Assembly (NCBI RefSeq): GCF_001663775.1 | Contig: NZ_KV467168.1 | Span: 2,020,870 to 2,084,869 of the forward strand | From: Arthrobacter sp. B6 | GTDB taxonomy: Bacteria; Actinomycetota; Actinomycetes; Actinomycetales; Micrococcaceae | Direction: 5' to 3' | DNA length: 64,000 nucleotides | In this document: positions 1-8,513 of the stretch, one piece after another | Layout of the letters: every line of letters starts with the position of its first letter | Numbering within the stretch: the stretch's first letter is position 1 | The notes under the pieces: model-generated | Databases searched by the model: none | Told to the model about the DNA's origin: nothing | Seen by the model: the letters and a program-made list of their open reading frames with translations, nothing else | Translations under genes and position numbers: made by a program

Positions 1-220
1 CCAGGGAGTAGTGGCTGCCTTGGGGCAGCGCGGCGAGCGCGTGGCCCGCGTGTTCCCAGTCCACGAGGTTCCGGGACTTCAGCACGGGCAGCCCCGGCAC
101 CCTGTTGAAGCTCGACGCGATGAGGTAATAGACGCCGTCCACCTGCACGGCGTCTGGATCCGGCCAGTCACCGTTGAGGATGGGATTGGTATAGACGGGG
201 GTGGGAGGCCGGGTTGTCAT
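1..220 (-). CDS. Glycoside hydrolase family 43 protein, N-terminal part (cut by window edge)
   Basis: The first 73 codons of a minus-strand gene are visible; the rest lies beyond the window. Residues 11-22 read NPILNGDWPDPD, the first-blade signature of GH43 five-bladed propellers, in which an Asp of the WPDPD stretch is the usual catalytic base. It is followed by VDGVYYLIAS and a K-SRNLVDWE stretch, both common in this fold. GH43 enzymes cleave arabinan, xylan or related side chains; the substrate cannot be read from this part. No signal peptide is visible, so an intracellular enzyme is likely. The ATG overlaps the TGA of the upstream DUF6807 gene by 4 nt (ATGA), so translation is probably coupled. 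Confidence 0.8.
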   Translation of the reverse strand, partial: MTTRPPTPVYTNPILNGDWPDPDAVQVDGVYYLIASSFNRVPGLPVLKSRNLVDWEHAGHALAALPQGSHYSL

Positions 221-1131
221 ACTGTCCTGTCGGTTGAGCCGGGGGTGAGTCGGGGGTGCTGATGGAGGAGTTCAAGGGCGCGGGCAGGAGTCTTCACCAC
301 TCCGTCGTGGATCACGGCATGCAGGCCCAGGCTGAGCGGGGCGTGTGGGTAGACATACGCAGGTTCGGACCAGGCCACGGCCGGTCCGGCGCCCAGGTAG
401 CCATCCGCGCGGACGAACCATGGAAGCAGGCGTCCGGCGTCCTGGGAGAGCAGGACACTGACTGGCCTGCCGTCGACCCGCATGGTGACCGAGAGCCAGG
501 GCGACAACGAACCATGCGCGGCGGCGGCGCCGCTGCCGGTGCCGGAAAGGACAACCGGGTCACCGCTGCCGCAGGGAAACCGCCAGAAAATTCCGCCGTA
601 TCCGGCGCCTGCCCGGCCCTTGACGGCCGACGACGACACAGCCAGCCGCTGCACGTCCGCTGCCGGACGGATCACCGAGGACAGTGACAGGCTCCAGCTT
701 CCGGGTTCCGGATGGGCAAAGTACTGGATGCGCCGCTGCTCGACGGCGAGCTCGTCACCTGCAGCCGAGCGCCAGGAGACACTGCCGGACTCCCCGGCCG
801 TGTCCGCACCTGCGGATGAGTGCCATCCCTGTGGCAGCTGGGTTCCGTGATTTGCCAGGAGCCTGGGACCGCTTGCGGCCGTGAAGGTGGATCCGCCCCA
901 GAAATTGGTTCCGTTGACGTCGGAGAATGCGACTGACAGGCCCAGGTGGTGGGGATGATCGTCCGGCCCGGCTTCCGTGACCGCTGCACCGGCGAGTGAT
1001 CGCAGGGGGTGGAGGTAGGGGCGGGGCGCAATGCTTGCCGGCTCCCGCAGGTCGGTGCAGTGCGTGGCCAGCGGGTGGCCCTGGCCGGAAAGGCCGCAGG
1101 CCGCCGCGGCGGGCGGGGTATGGATGGCCAA
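217..1131 (-). CDS. DUF6807 (PmoA-like) family protein
   Basis: About 304 residues. The core PRPYLHPLRSLAG, DHPHHLGLSVAF, NGTNFWGG is typical of the DUF6807 'methane oxygenase PmoA' family, a name that does not reflect a proven activity. Members are often found beside sugar transporters and oxidoreductases in actinobacteria. The C-terminal half has AYVYPHAPLSLGLHAVIHDG, also family-like. I place the start at a TTG (1131) because a strong AGGAGG lies 5 nt upstream (1137-1142); the open frame runs back to 1200 but has no ribosome site there. It precedes the GH43 gene with a 4-nt overlap and diverges from the sugar ABC importer. A role in handling the imported sugar is inference. Confidence 0.7.
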   Translation of the reverse strand: MAIHTPPAAAACGLSGQGHPLATHCTDLREPASIAPRPYLHPLRSLAGAAVTEAGPDDHPHHLGLSVAFSDVNGTNFWGGSTFTAASGPRLLANHGTQLPQGWHSSAGADTAGESGSVSWRSAAGDELAVEQRRIQYFAHPEPGSWSLSLSSVIRPAADVQRLAVSSSAVKGRAGAGYGGIFWRFPCGSGDPVVLSGTGSGAAAAHGSLSPWLSVTMRVDGRPVSVLLSQDAGRLLPWFVRADGYLGAGPAVAWSEPAYVYPHAPLSLGLHAVIHDGVVKTPARALELLHQHPRLTPGSTDRTV

Positions 1132-1206
1132 GCAAACCTCCTGTGGGTGGCGTTTCCGGGGTGTGGGGATCAGCATAGCCACAGCAGAAATCTTCGGCAA
1201 GTAGTA

Positions 1207-1217
1207 CAGAAAGTTTC
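1207..1217. promoter_or_regulatory. GAAAGTTTC box upstream of DUF6807-GH43
   Basis: CAGAAAGTTTC, with palindromic core GAAAGTTTC, lies 76 nt before the DUF6807 start. The same 11 bases recur at 1357-1367 before the binding-protein gene. GAAANTTTC-type palindromes are reported in xylan and xylose promoters of actinobacteria; function here is inferred. Confidence 0.35.
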
Positions 1218-1251
1218 TTTAATGTCGATCGATCGCAGTTTCAAATTTGTG

Positions 1252-1281
1252 TTGACAGTCACAGCATTTTCTTGCTAGAAA
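1252..1281 (+). promoter_or_regulatory. Probable sigma-70-type promoter of the sugar ABC operon
   Basis: A perfect TTGACA (1252-1257) is followed after 18 nt by TAGAAA (1276-1281), a fair -10. The stretch 1195-1320 is clearly more AT-rich than its surroundings. The first gene starts at 1450, leaving a leader of about 160 nt with no recognisable riboswitch. Confidence 0.5.
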
Positions 1282-1356
1282 TCGTTTACTCAAATGTTTT
1301 ACCGCAGTTATGGCCCTTCGAGATTCAAAAGAGGGGTCCAGTGCCCGATTCTCCAC

Positions 1357-1367
1357 CAGAAAGTTTC
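1357..1367. promoter_or_regulatory. Second GAAAGTTTC box, upstream of the sugar-binding protein gene
   Basis: Exact 11-base repeat of CAGAAAGTTTC at 1207-1217. It is downstream of the putative promoter at 1252-1281, a place where a repressor would block elongation. Two identical boxes flanking a divergent promoter region suggest one regulator for both operons; inferred. Confidence 0.35.
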
Positions 1368-1449
1368 CTCGTTACAGCGACTCTCCTTTGGGGAGTTTCA
1401 CCTCGTAGCCGGAACTAGCCCGATAAACCCGCCAGAGAGGCGTCATTCA

Positions 1450-2757
1450 ATGAAGAAGACAACGACTACCCACATTCCGCGCAGGATCATCCTGGGTGCG
1501 GCACTGACGGCGGCCGGATTGGCCCTGAGCGGCTGTGGAGGGGCAACCTCCCCGTCAGCCGGCGGAGGCAACGTGGAGTTGAACTTCGTGTACTGGGGTG
1601 ATTCCAACCGCGCCAAGATGACAGATGCCGCCATCAAGATCTTCGAAGAGAAAAATCCCGGCATTACGGTCAAGAGCGAATACCAGGACAGCGGCCCTTA
1701 CGCAGACAAGCTGGCTACCCGCTTCGCCGGCGGCAATCCCCCCGACGTGCTGAACATGGCCAACCGCAGCTTGCTGGAGTATGCCCAGCGCGGCACGCTC
1801 GCAGACCTCAGGTCCATGCAGGAACTCGACCTGGCAGACATCCCGGACACCATCCAAAGTCGGGGTGAAGTGGATGGCAAGCTCTACGGCCTGGCCACAG
1901 GCGTGACCACCATCGGCATGGTGGTCAACAAAACCATTACGGACCAGGCCGGCGTCACCATCCCGGACGACAAGACCTGGAGCTGGGAGGACTACGCCAA
2001 GTTCGCCACCGAAGTCACGCAGAAAACGGAGGGCAAGGTATACGGGGCCGGTTATGACGTTGCCACCGAAACCGGTCCCATCCTGTTCGCACGGCAGCGC
2101 GGCGAGGACTTCTACACCAAGGACAATAAGCTCGGGGTCAGCGAGGAGACCATTAGGGAGTGGTTCCAGTACAGCGTTGACCTTCGCAATGCCGGAGGCT
2201 ATCCGCCGGCAGGCTTCTTCGAAGCGATCGGCGGCTCAGCCGCCCAGTCGTACCTCGCCAAGGGAACCGTCGCCTCGCAGATCATTCCGATCAACAACTA
2301 CAAGGCCTACAACGAAGCTGCCGGCGGCAACGTGGTCCTGCTCCGGATGCCCGGTGAAACCACAGAGGAACGCCGCGGCTACTCAGCGGATCCCAGCATG
2401 CTCTGGTCCATTGCTGCCAAGTCGAAGCATCCCAAGGAAGCTGCAAAACTGCTGAACTTCCTGATCAACGATGCAGACGGAGCTGCGGAAACGCTCACCC
2501 AGCGCGGGGTGCCCATTAATCCGGAAGTTGCGGACGCCATCAAGCCAAAACTCAGCAAGGACGACATCGCCTTCGTGGACATGGTGGCCGCCATCCAGGA
2601 AGACGACCTGGCCCCTGCATATGTGTACCCCAAGGGCGCAAGCGTTGTGGCCGACACCCTCAAGCAACTGGCCACCGAAGTCGAGTTCGGCCGGGTAACC
2701 CCTGCTGATGCCGCGAAGACCTTCCTGGAGAAGAGCAATGCCGCCATCAACAAGTAG
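1450..2757 (+). CDS. ABC transporter sugar-binding lipoprotein (family 1)
   Basis: 435 residues. The N-terminus has a signal peptide with twin Arg and a lipobox LSGC, so Cys29 would be lipidated and the protein anchored outside the membrane. The mature part shows NVELNFVYWGDSNRAKM, PDVLNMANRSLLEYA and DGKLYGLATGV, typical of carbohydrate-binding proteins that feed MalF/MalG-type permeases. The ATG at 1450 is preceded by a purine-rich AGAGAGG and starts the signal peptide directly, so the longer frame from 1294 is not used. Two permease genes follow. No ATPase gene is nearby; such importers often share an MsiK-type ATPase encoded elsewhere. Substrate unknown; an arabinan, xylan or pectin oligosaccharide is suggested by neighbours. 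Confidence 0.88.
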   Translation: MKKTTTTHIPRRIILGAALTAAGLALSGCGGATSPSAGGGNVELNFVYWGDSNRAKMTDAAIKIFEEKNPGITVKSEYQDSGPYADKLATRFAGGNPPDVLNMANRSLLEYAQRGTLADLRSMQELDLADIPDTIQSRGEVDGKLYGLATGVTTIGMVVNKTITDQAGVTIPDDKTWSWEDYAKFATEVTQKTEGKVYGAGYDVATETGPILFARQRGEDFYTKDNKLGVSEETIREWFQYSVDLRNAGGYPPAGFFEAIGGSAAQSYLAKGTVASQIIPINNYKAYNEAAGGNVVLLRMPGETTEERRGYSADPSMLWSIAAKSKHPKEAAKLLNFLINDADGAAETLTQRGVPINPEVADAIKPKLSKDDIAFVDMVAAIQEDDLAPAYVYPKGASVVADTLKQLATEVEFGRVTPADAAKTFLEKSNAAINK

Positions 2758-2803
2758 TCGGCGCGCGTCCAGTTATCCCCACATCCAGATAGGAGCCTGA
2801 CGC

Positions 2804-3757
2804 ATGTCAGTGCTGACCAAGCAAGCCCCCGGCTCAGCCGCTGCGCTCGCGGAGCAGTCCGGCGGACAGCGCCGGCGGGGTAACTCCCGCCGTACCAACC
2901 AGCGTTCGGGCTATTTGTTCCTGCTGCCCTGGTTCATCGGGATGCTGTTCACGATCATTCCGTTCTTCGCCTCCCTCTACCTGGCTTTTACGGACTATAA
3001 CCTCTTCACCGAGCCAAATTTCGTGGGATTGGCAAACTTCCAGGTGATGTTCGAGGACCCACGGCTCCTGCAGTCCCTGAAGGTGACGTTCATTTACACC
3101 TTTGTCTCCGTGCCCATCTCCCTGGCCGTGGCCCTGCTGATAGCCCTGGTGCTGAACCGCGGCCTCCAGGGCTTGGCGATCTACCGCTCCGTCTACTACC
3201 TGCCGTCCCTGCTCGGTGGCAGCGTCGCGATCGTCATGCTGTGGCGCTACATCTTCGGCAACGACGGCATTGTCAACGGCTTCCTGGGACTGTTCGGTAT
3301 CCAGGGGCCGGCGTGGGTCACTGACCCGGAGTTCGCTTTGAGCACCCTGATCGTCCTGAACGTCTGGACGTTCGGGTCCCCCATGGTGATCTTCCTGGCC
3401 GGCCTGCGGCAGGTACCCGCCATGTACTACGAGGCGGCGTCCATCGATGGCGCCTCCAGGTGGCGCCAGTTCCGCAACATCACCCTGCCGCTGATCAGCC
3501 CCATCATCTTCTTCAACCTCATCATGCAGCTGATCGGCTCCTTCCAGACCTTCACCCAGGGCTATGTGATGAGCGGCGGCACCGGCGGTCCGGCAGATTC
3601 CACGCTGTTCTACAACCTCTACCTGTACCAGAAGGGCTTCACCGAATTCGAGATGGGGTACGCCTCCGCCATGGCCTGGCTGCTGCTGATGATTATTGCG
3701 ATTTTCACGGCCATCAACTTCATCGCATCCAAGTTCTGGGTCTTCTACGACAATTAA
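2804..3757 (+). CDS. Carbohydrate ABC transporter permease, MalF/UgpA type
   Basis: 317 residues with about six membrane segments beginning near residue 35 (YLFLLPWFIGMLFTIIPFF). The inner-membrane permease loop YYEAASIDGASRWRQFRNITLPLISP matches the EAA motif (EAAxxDGAxxxxxFxxIxLP) that contacts the ATPase. AGGAG lies 8 nt before the ATG. It forms the importer with the lipoprotein gene 46 nt upstream and the second permease 10 nt downstream. Confidence 0.92.
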   Translation: MSVLTKQAPGSAAALAEQSGGQRRRGNSRRTNQRSGYLFLLPWFIGMLFTIIPFFASLYLAFTDYNLFTEPNFVGLANFQVMFEDPRLLQSLKVTFIYTFVSVPISLAVALLIALVLNRGLQGLAIYRSVYYLPSLLGGSVAIVMLWRYIFGNDGIVNGFLGLFGIQGPAWVTDPEFALSTLIVLNVWTFGSPMVIFLAGLRQVPAMYYEAASIDGASRWRQFRNITLPLISPIIFFNLIMQLIGSFQTFTQGYVMSGGTGGPADSTLFYNLYLYQKGFTEFEMGYASAMAWLLLMIIAIFTAINFIASKFWVFYDN

Positions 3758-3767
3758 GGCAACCGCA

Positions 3768-4664
3768 ATGGCACTCCTCGAATTACCCACAAAGAACAGG
3801 CAAAAGAAGGAAGCACCCCCGGAAGACGCCCTGACCGGCACTCCCGGCACCCGGTTCTCCCGCCACTTGATTCTGTGCCTGGTAGGCCTGGTCATGCTGT
3901 ACCCGTTGCTGTGGCTGATCTCCAGTTCCTTCAAGCCCAGCAACGATATCTTCCGCCAGCTCGGGCTATGGCCGGAGAACTGGGACTTCAGCAACTACGA
4001 ACAGGGCTGGACGGCGCTGAACCAGCCATTCCACGTCTACCTGATCAATTCCCTGATCGTGGTGGTGTTCTCCATTGTGGGCAACATCTTCTCCTGCGCC
4101 CTGGCCGCCTACGCCTTCGCCCGGATGGAGTTCACCGGCCGGAAGCTCTTCTTCGCCCTGATGCTGGGGACCCTGATGCTGCCCGGCCACGTGCTCCTGG
4201 TGCCGCAGTACATCATCTTCTCCCAGCTGGGCTGGCTTGACACGTACCTGCCGCTGATCGTTCCGAACTTCATGGCCACCAACGCGTTTTTCATCTTCCT
4301 GATGGTGCAGTTCATGAAGGCACTTCCCAAGGAGCTCGACGACGCCGCCCAGATCGATGGCTGCGGCCCGTTCCGGACCTTCCTTCGGGTGATCATGCCC
4401 CTGTGCATCCCCGCCATGGCCACCACCGCGATCTTCACCTTCATTTCCACCTGGAACGAGTTCTTCGGCCCTCTGCTCTACATCCAGAACCAGGACCTCT
4501 ACACAGTTCCCCTGGCTTTGCGTGCCTTTATGGACTCGGAAGGCCAGAGCATGTGGGGCCCGATGTTCGCCATGTCCGTGGTGTCCATCGCCCCCATCAT
4601 CGGATTCTTCATCGCCGGGCAGAAGTACCTCATCAACGGCATCGCCACCACCGGGCTGAAGTAG
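3768..4664 (+). CDS. Carbohydrate ABC transporter permease, MalG/UgpE type
   Basis: 298 residues, six predicted membrane segments. The EAA-type loop is ELDDAAQIDGCGPFRTFLRVIMPLCIP. The segment WNEFFGPLLY and the C-terminal GQKYLINGIATTGLK are typical of MalG-like permeases. I choose ATG 3768, 10 nt after the previous stop, over an in-frame start at 3696 that would overlap the upstream permease by 62 nt. With its two upstream neighbours it makes a binding protein-permease-permease set without its own ATPase. Confidence 0.92.
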   Translation: MALLELPTKNRQKKEAPPEDALTGTPGTRFSRHLILCLVGLVMLYPLLWLISSSFKPSNDIFRQLGLWPENWDFSNYEQGWTALNQPFHVYLINSLIVVVFSIVGNIFSCALAAYAFARMEFTGRKLFFALMLGTLMLPGHVLLVPQYIIFSQLGWLDTYLPLIVPNFMATNAFFIFLMVQFMKALPKELDDAAQIDGCGPFRTFLRVIMPLCIPAMATTAIFTFISTWNEFFGPLLYIQNQDLYTVPLALRAFMDSEGQSMWGPMFAMSVVSIAPIIGFFIAGQKYLINGIATTGLK

Positions 4665-4819
4665 CGCCCGGCCCCCGGGCCGCCGCTGCTGCCGCTCCTG
4701 CCCGGAGCGGCCCGCATCGCGGTACCCGCCTGCTTCTCCGTACGCATCACTGACTGAACATCCCTTACCGAAGGAGTCCTGGCTGGAGGCTGCCCGGACA
4801 CAAAACAAAGGAGTTTTGC

Positions 4820-6838
4820 ATGAGTTTGCGACGTCTATTAGGGGCAGCCACCGCCGTCGTTATGCTGGGGAGCCTCGCGGCAATCCCAGCCGCCCACGCG
4901 GCACCTCCAGGAGCCACGCAACAGTCCGGAGCCCTGCCCGCCACCCTGTCTGCAGATACCGAAGGCACGCCGGAAGCGATGTGGAAGCAGACGCCGGACG
5001 GCTTCGCTTCCCTCCCCGGATACGGACTGGCCGGAACCACCGGAGGCCAGGCAGGCAGGATCGTTACAGCGTCCACGATCCAGGAACTCAAGGACTACGC
5101 GGCGGCTGCTGAACCGCTGGTCATCTTTATCCGCGGCACCGTCAGGGCCACGGACTACATCAAGATCCCCGTGGCCGCCAACAAGAGTTTCATCGGCGTG
5201 GGGGCGGGCGCCGAGGTGGTGAACGCCGGCTTCAAGCTCATCAATGTCTCCAACGTCATTTTCCGGAACTTCACTGTCCGGGATTCCTACATCCCGGGCG
5301 ACTGGGACGGCAAGCGCGCGGACAACGACCGCGATGGCCTCCAGCTGGACACCACCCACCACGTCTGGGTGGACCACATGAAGTTCGAGCGCATGGGTGA
5401 CGGCCTGATCGACACCCGCAAGGACTCCGACCTCATCACGTACTCGTGGAACGTCTTCGCGGACAACAACAAAGCCCTGGGCGTCGGCTGGAGCTCCAAT
5501 GCCGTGACCCGCATGACCATCCACCACAACTGGATCCGCAACACCACCCAGCGCAACTTCAGCCTGGACAACACCGCTGCCGCCCACGTCTACAACAACT
5601 TCCTCCAGGACATAGGCCAGTACGGAATGATGGGCCGCAACGCCGCAAAGGTGGTCCTTGAGGGCAACAGCTTCAGCGCCGTCCAGGATCCGGTGGTAGC
5701 AAAGGACCCCGGCACCGAAGTGTTGAACCGGGACAACGTCTTCAACGGCACCCGCGGCCGCAAGGACAATGTGGGCGCCGCCTTTGATCCGACGCAGTAC
5801 TACGCCTACCAAAAGGACGACGCCGCCCGCGTACCGGAGATCGTTGCCGCCGGCGCAGGGCCGCGAGGGAACAGCGCGCCGAACAACACCACCGAGATCA
5901 CCGTCGCGCTGGACGGCACCGGCGATTTCGGCAGCCTCCAGGCCGCCATCGGTTCCATCCCCAGTGGCAGCACCGCGCCGCGCACCATCACCGTCAAACC
6001 CGGCACCTACCGCGAAACAGTGAATGTTTGGGCTGACCGTCCCAACCTCACCATCCAGGGTGCAACAGCCAACCCCGCCGACGTCGTCATCACCTACGAC
6101 ACTCCGGCCAACGGCGTGAAATTCTTTGGCGGCACCTGGGGTACAGCCGGAAGTCCCACGGTGACCATCTCGGCTGCCGGAAGCACGGTGCGGAACCTGA
6201 CGATCGAGAACAACTACGACGAGGCCGCCAACGGTCCCAGCCAGGCGCTTGCCGTCCGGTCCGTGGGTGACAGGGTGACTTTCGACAACACACGGTTCCT
6301 GGGCAACCAGGACACCTACCTCGCGGACACCGCCGGCCGCGACGCCACGGCCCGCACGTACCTCAAGAACTGCTACATCGAGGGTGACGTGGACTTCATC
6401 TACGGCCGCGGCACCGCTGTCCTCGACGGCTGCACCATCCATTCCCTGGACCGCGCCAGCGCCACCAACAACGGCTACATCGTGGCCCCGAGCACGAAGA
6501 ACTCCAACCCGTACGGCATCCTGATCGTGGACAGCAACCTCACCTCCGACGCCGCTGCCGGAACCGTCAGCCTGGGGCGCCCCTGGTTCGCGAGCAGCGA
6601 TCCGAACGCGCACCCCATGGCCGTGATCCGGGACTCCGTCGTGGGCAGCCACATCGCCGTCCGCGGCTGGGCTGACATGAGCGGCCACTCCTGGACCGAG
6701 GGACGGTTCGCCGAATTCAACAACAGCGGACCTGGCGCCTACGTCAACGAGTTCCACCCCCAGCTCACGCCGGAGGACGCACTCAAGTTCACCAAGGAGA
6801 CCTTCCTCGGTGACTGGACCCCGGCGGGACGTGGCTGA
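4820..6838 (+). CDS. Secreted bifunctional pectate lyase (PL1) - pectin methylesterase (CE8)
   Basis: 672 residues. A Sec signal peptide ends at AHA (about residue 27). Residues 45-345 are a PL1 right-handed beta-helix with DNDRDGLQLDTTHHVWVDHMKFE, GDGLIDTRKDSDLITYSWN and MTIHHNWIRNTTQRNFSLDN, which include the calcium-binding and catalytic regions of the family. Residues 358-660 are a CE8 domain with GNQDTY (495-500), DVDFIYGRG (523-531) and LGRPW (585-589), so its catalytic Asp pair and Arg are present. The esterase would strip methyl groups and the lyase would cleave the exposed polygalacturonate in one extracellular enzyme. RBS AAAGGAG is near 4808-4814. A shorter paralog follows directly. 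Confidence 0.92.
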   Translation: MSLRRLLGAATAVVMLGSLAAIPAAHAAPPGATQQSGALPATLSADTEGTPEAMWKQTPDGFASLPGYGLAGTTGGQAGRIVTASTIQELKDYAAAAEPLVIFIRGTVRATDYIKIPVAANKSFIGVGAGAEVVNAGFKLINVSNVIFRNFTVRDSYIPGDWDGKRADNDRDGLQLDTTHHVWVDHMKFERMGDGLIDTRKDSDLITYSWNVFADNNKALGVGWSSNAVTRMTIHHNWIRNTTQRNFSLDNTAAAHVYNNFLQDIGQYGMMGRNAAKVVLEGNSFSAVQDPVVAKDPGTEVLNRDNVFNGTRGRKDNVGAAFDPTQYYAYQKDDAARVPEIVAAGAGPRGNSAPNNTTEITVALDGTGDFGSLQAAIGSIPSGSTAPRTITVKPGTYRETVNVWADRPNLTIQGATANPADVVITYDTPANGVKFFGGTWGTAGSPTVTISAAGSTVRNLTIENNYDEAANGPSQALAVRSVGDRVTFDNTRFLGNQDTYLADTAGRDATARTYLKNCYIEGDVDFIYGRGTAVLDGCTIHSLDRASATNNGYIVAPSTKNSNPYGILIVDSNLTSDAAAGTVSLGRPWFASSDPNAHPMAVIRDSVVGSHIAVRGWADMSGHSWTEGRFAEFNNSGPGAYVNEFHPQLTPEDALKFTKETFLGDWTPAGRG

Positions 6839-6839
6839 G

Positions 6840-8333
6840 ATGGCAAACGCACAAGAGATGAACATCCGACGGCGGACCCTCCTTGCCGCCGGCCTGACAG
6901 CCGGCGGACTGGTGACCTCCGGCCTGCTCAGCCCGGCAGCGACGGCGGCGGGCGGGAGCAGGCTGCATCCCGCCGTCGGCTCCAACGGTTTCGCGGAAGC
7001 CGGGCTCCCGATCGACCGTGCGCTCGGCAATCCGACGGAGGGCGGCGGACCGGCTGCGTGGACCGACGCACCCCAAGGATTCGCCGGCGTTGCCGCGCAC
7101 GGCCGCGCGGGAACCACCGGTGGGGCCGGCGGCCGGTTGGTCCACGCCAGCACGCCCGACCAGCTCCGGGCCTTTGCGAAAAGTCCCGAACCGCTGGTGG
7201 TGATCCTCCGGGGTGAACTGGTGTTCCCGCAGTACGAGAAGCTGACAGTCACTGCCAACAAGTCCTTCCTTGGATCAGGTGAAGGAGCCGCGGTGGTGAA
7301 TGCAGGCTTTAAGCTCATCAACGTCTCCAACGTGGTGTTCCGCAATTTCACCGTCCGGGACTCCTACATCCCCGGCGACTTCGTGGGGAAACGCCCGGAC
7401 AACGACAGGGACGGGATCCAGATGGACACCTGTACCCACGTATGGGTGGATCACATGTATTTCACCCGCCTCGGCGACGGCCTGGTGGACGTCCGCAAGG
7501 ACTGCGACAACGTCACCCTGTCCTGGAACGTCTTCGCGGACCACAACAAGGCCCTGGGCGAAGGGTGGACCCAGAATGTGGTCACCCGGATCACCGTCCA
7601 CCACAACTGGATCCGGAACACCCACCAGCGGAACGCCAGCCTGGACAACACCGCGGCCTCCCACGTCTACAACAATTACCTGGAAAACATCTCCAGTTAC
7701 GGGATGCTGGGCCGGAACGAAGCCCTGCTGGTGGTGGAGGGCAACTACTTCCGAAATGTCCGGAATCCGCTGCACCACCAGGGTCCGGGCGGTGAGCTGG
7801 TGGCCCGGAACAACATCTTTGACCAGTGCAGTGGCAACACCGGCCAGGAACGGGGTCAGGCGTTCGACCCCGCCGCGGCATATGCCTATGAGCTCACGCC
7901 CCCGACGGCGGTTCCTGCGCTCGTGCGCGCATTCGGCGGACCTTTGGGCGGCACGGACCCTGCAGCACAGAAGGTCATCACGGTGGCGCTGGACGGCACA
8001 GGGAACTTCGCCAGCATCAGGGCAGCCGTGGGGGCCATCCCCTCCAACAACCCCGGCCCCGTCACGGTGCTGATCCAGCCCGGCACGTACCACGAGCCCT
8101 CCGTAATCTGGGGCGACCGGCGCAACGTTACCCTTGCGGGGGCGACGGGAAATGCCGCGGACGTGGTCCTGACCAACAGCGAAGGCGTCACCCTGCTTGT
8201 GGCGGCGGACGGCTCAACGGTGCGCGACCTGACAGTCACCTCCGACACCCCGCAGGACGGCAACGTCCTGCAGACCACGGGAAGGAATGTCAGCTACGCC
8301 AACGTGACGGTTCTCAACGGAACGTCCGGGTAG
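6840..8333 (+). CDS. Secreted pectate lyase (PL1) with truncated pectin-methylesterase-like C-terminus
   Basis: About 497 residues from ATG 6840; an ATG at 6858 is also possible. The start MNIRRRTLLAAGLTAGG is a Tat-type signal, unlike the Sec signal of the preceding paralog. The PL1 domain closely follows that paralog (DNDRDGIQMDTCTHVWVDHMYF, GDGLVDVRKDCDNVTLSWN, ITVHHNWIRNTHQRNASLDN). From about residue 380 it shows the start of a CE8 domain (VITVALDGTGNFASIRAAVG) but stops after about 117 residues, before the GNQDT, DFIYG and LGRPW motifs. It should therefore keep lyase but not esterase activity. The start lies 1 nt after the previous stop, so the two are probably one operon formed by tandem duplication. 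Confidence 0.88.
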   Translation: MANAQEMNIRRRTLLAAGLTAGGLVTSGLLSPAATAAGGSRLHPAVGSNGFAEAGLPIDRALGNPTEGGGPAAWTDAPQGFAGVAAHGRAGTTGGAGGRLVHASTPDQLRAFAKSPEPLVVILRGELVFPQYEKLTVTANKSFLGSGEGAAVVNAGFKLINVSNVVFRNFTVRDSYIPGDFVGKRPDNDRDGIQMDTCTHVWVDHMYFTRLGDGLVDVRKDCDNVTLSWNVFADHNKALGEGWTQNVVTRITVHHNWIRNTHQRNASLDNTAASHVYNNYLENISSYGMLGRNEALLVVEGNYFRNVRNPLHHQGPGGELVARNNIFDQCSGNTGQERGQAFDPAAAYAYELTPPTAVPALVRAFGGPLGGTDPAAQKVITVALDGTGNFASIRAAVGAIPSNNPGPVTVLIQPGTYHEPSVIWGDRRNVTLAGATGNAADVVLTNSEGVTLLVAADGSTVRDLTVTSDTPQDGNVLQTTGRNVSYANVTVLNGTSG

Positions 8334-8353
8334 CTGTTCCCCCAGCCCCCCAC

Positions 8354-8422
8354 CAGGAGTTTTTGTCCACTTATGGCGACTTTGAGGGCCCCTAAGTCCC
8401 TGTAGCTGGACAAAAACTCCGG
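8354..8422. repeat. Dispersed long inverted repeat, family A copy 1
   Basis: GGAGTTTTTGTCCA (8356-8369) pairs perfectly with TGGACAAAAACTCC (8407-8420) around a 37-nt spacer. A second copy with the same arms, the same spacer length and a shared CTT-TGGCGACTT in the spacer lies at 55348-55415. It begins 20 nt after the pectate lyase stop. It could act as a terminator, but its recurrence suggests a REP-like family. Confidence 0.7.
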
Positions 8423-8513
8423 GGGCGAGGGGTCTGGCCAAGGCTCACAAACTGCTACTAGGCTTCGAGAACCGCCCGCAACCGGGAATCGAAGGCGATC
8501 ACGAGGAGCGAAG

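Noticed and set aside
4838..7351. 837-codon open frame antisense to the pectate lyase genes
   Set aside because: It mirrors GC-rich codon bias of two well-supported genes on the other strand, has no ribosome site and shows no domain-like sequence.
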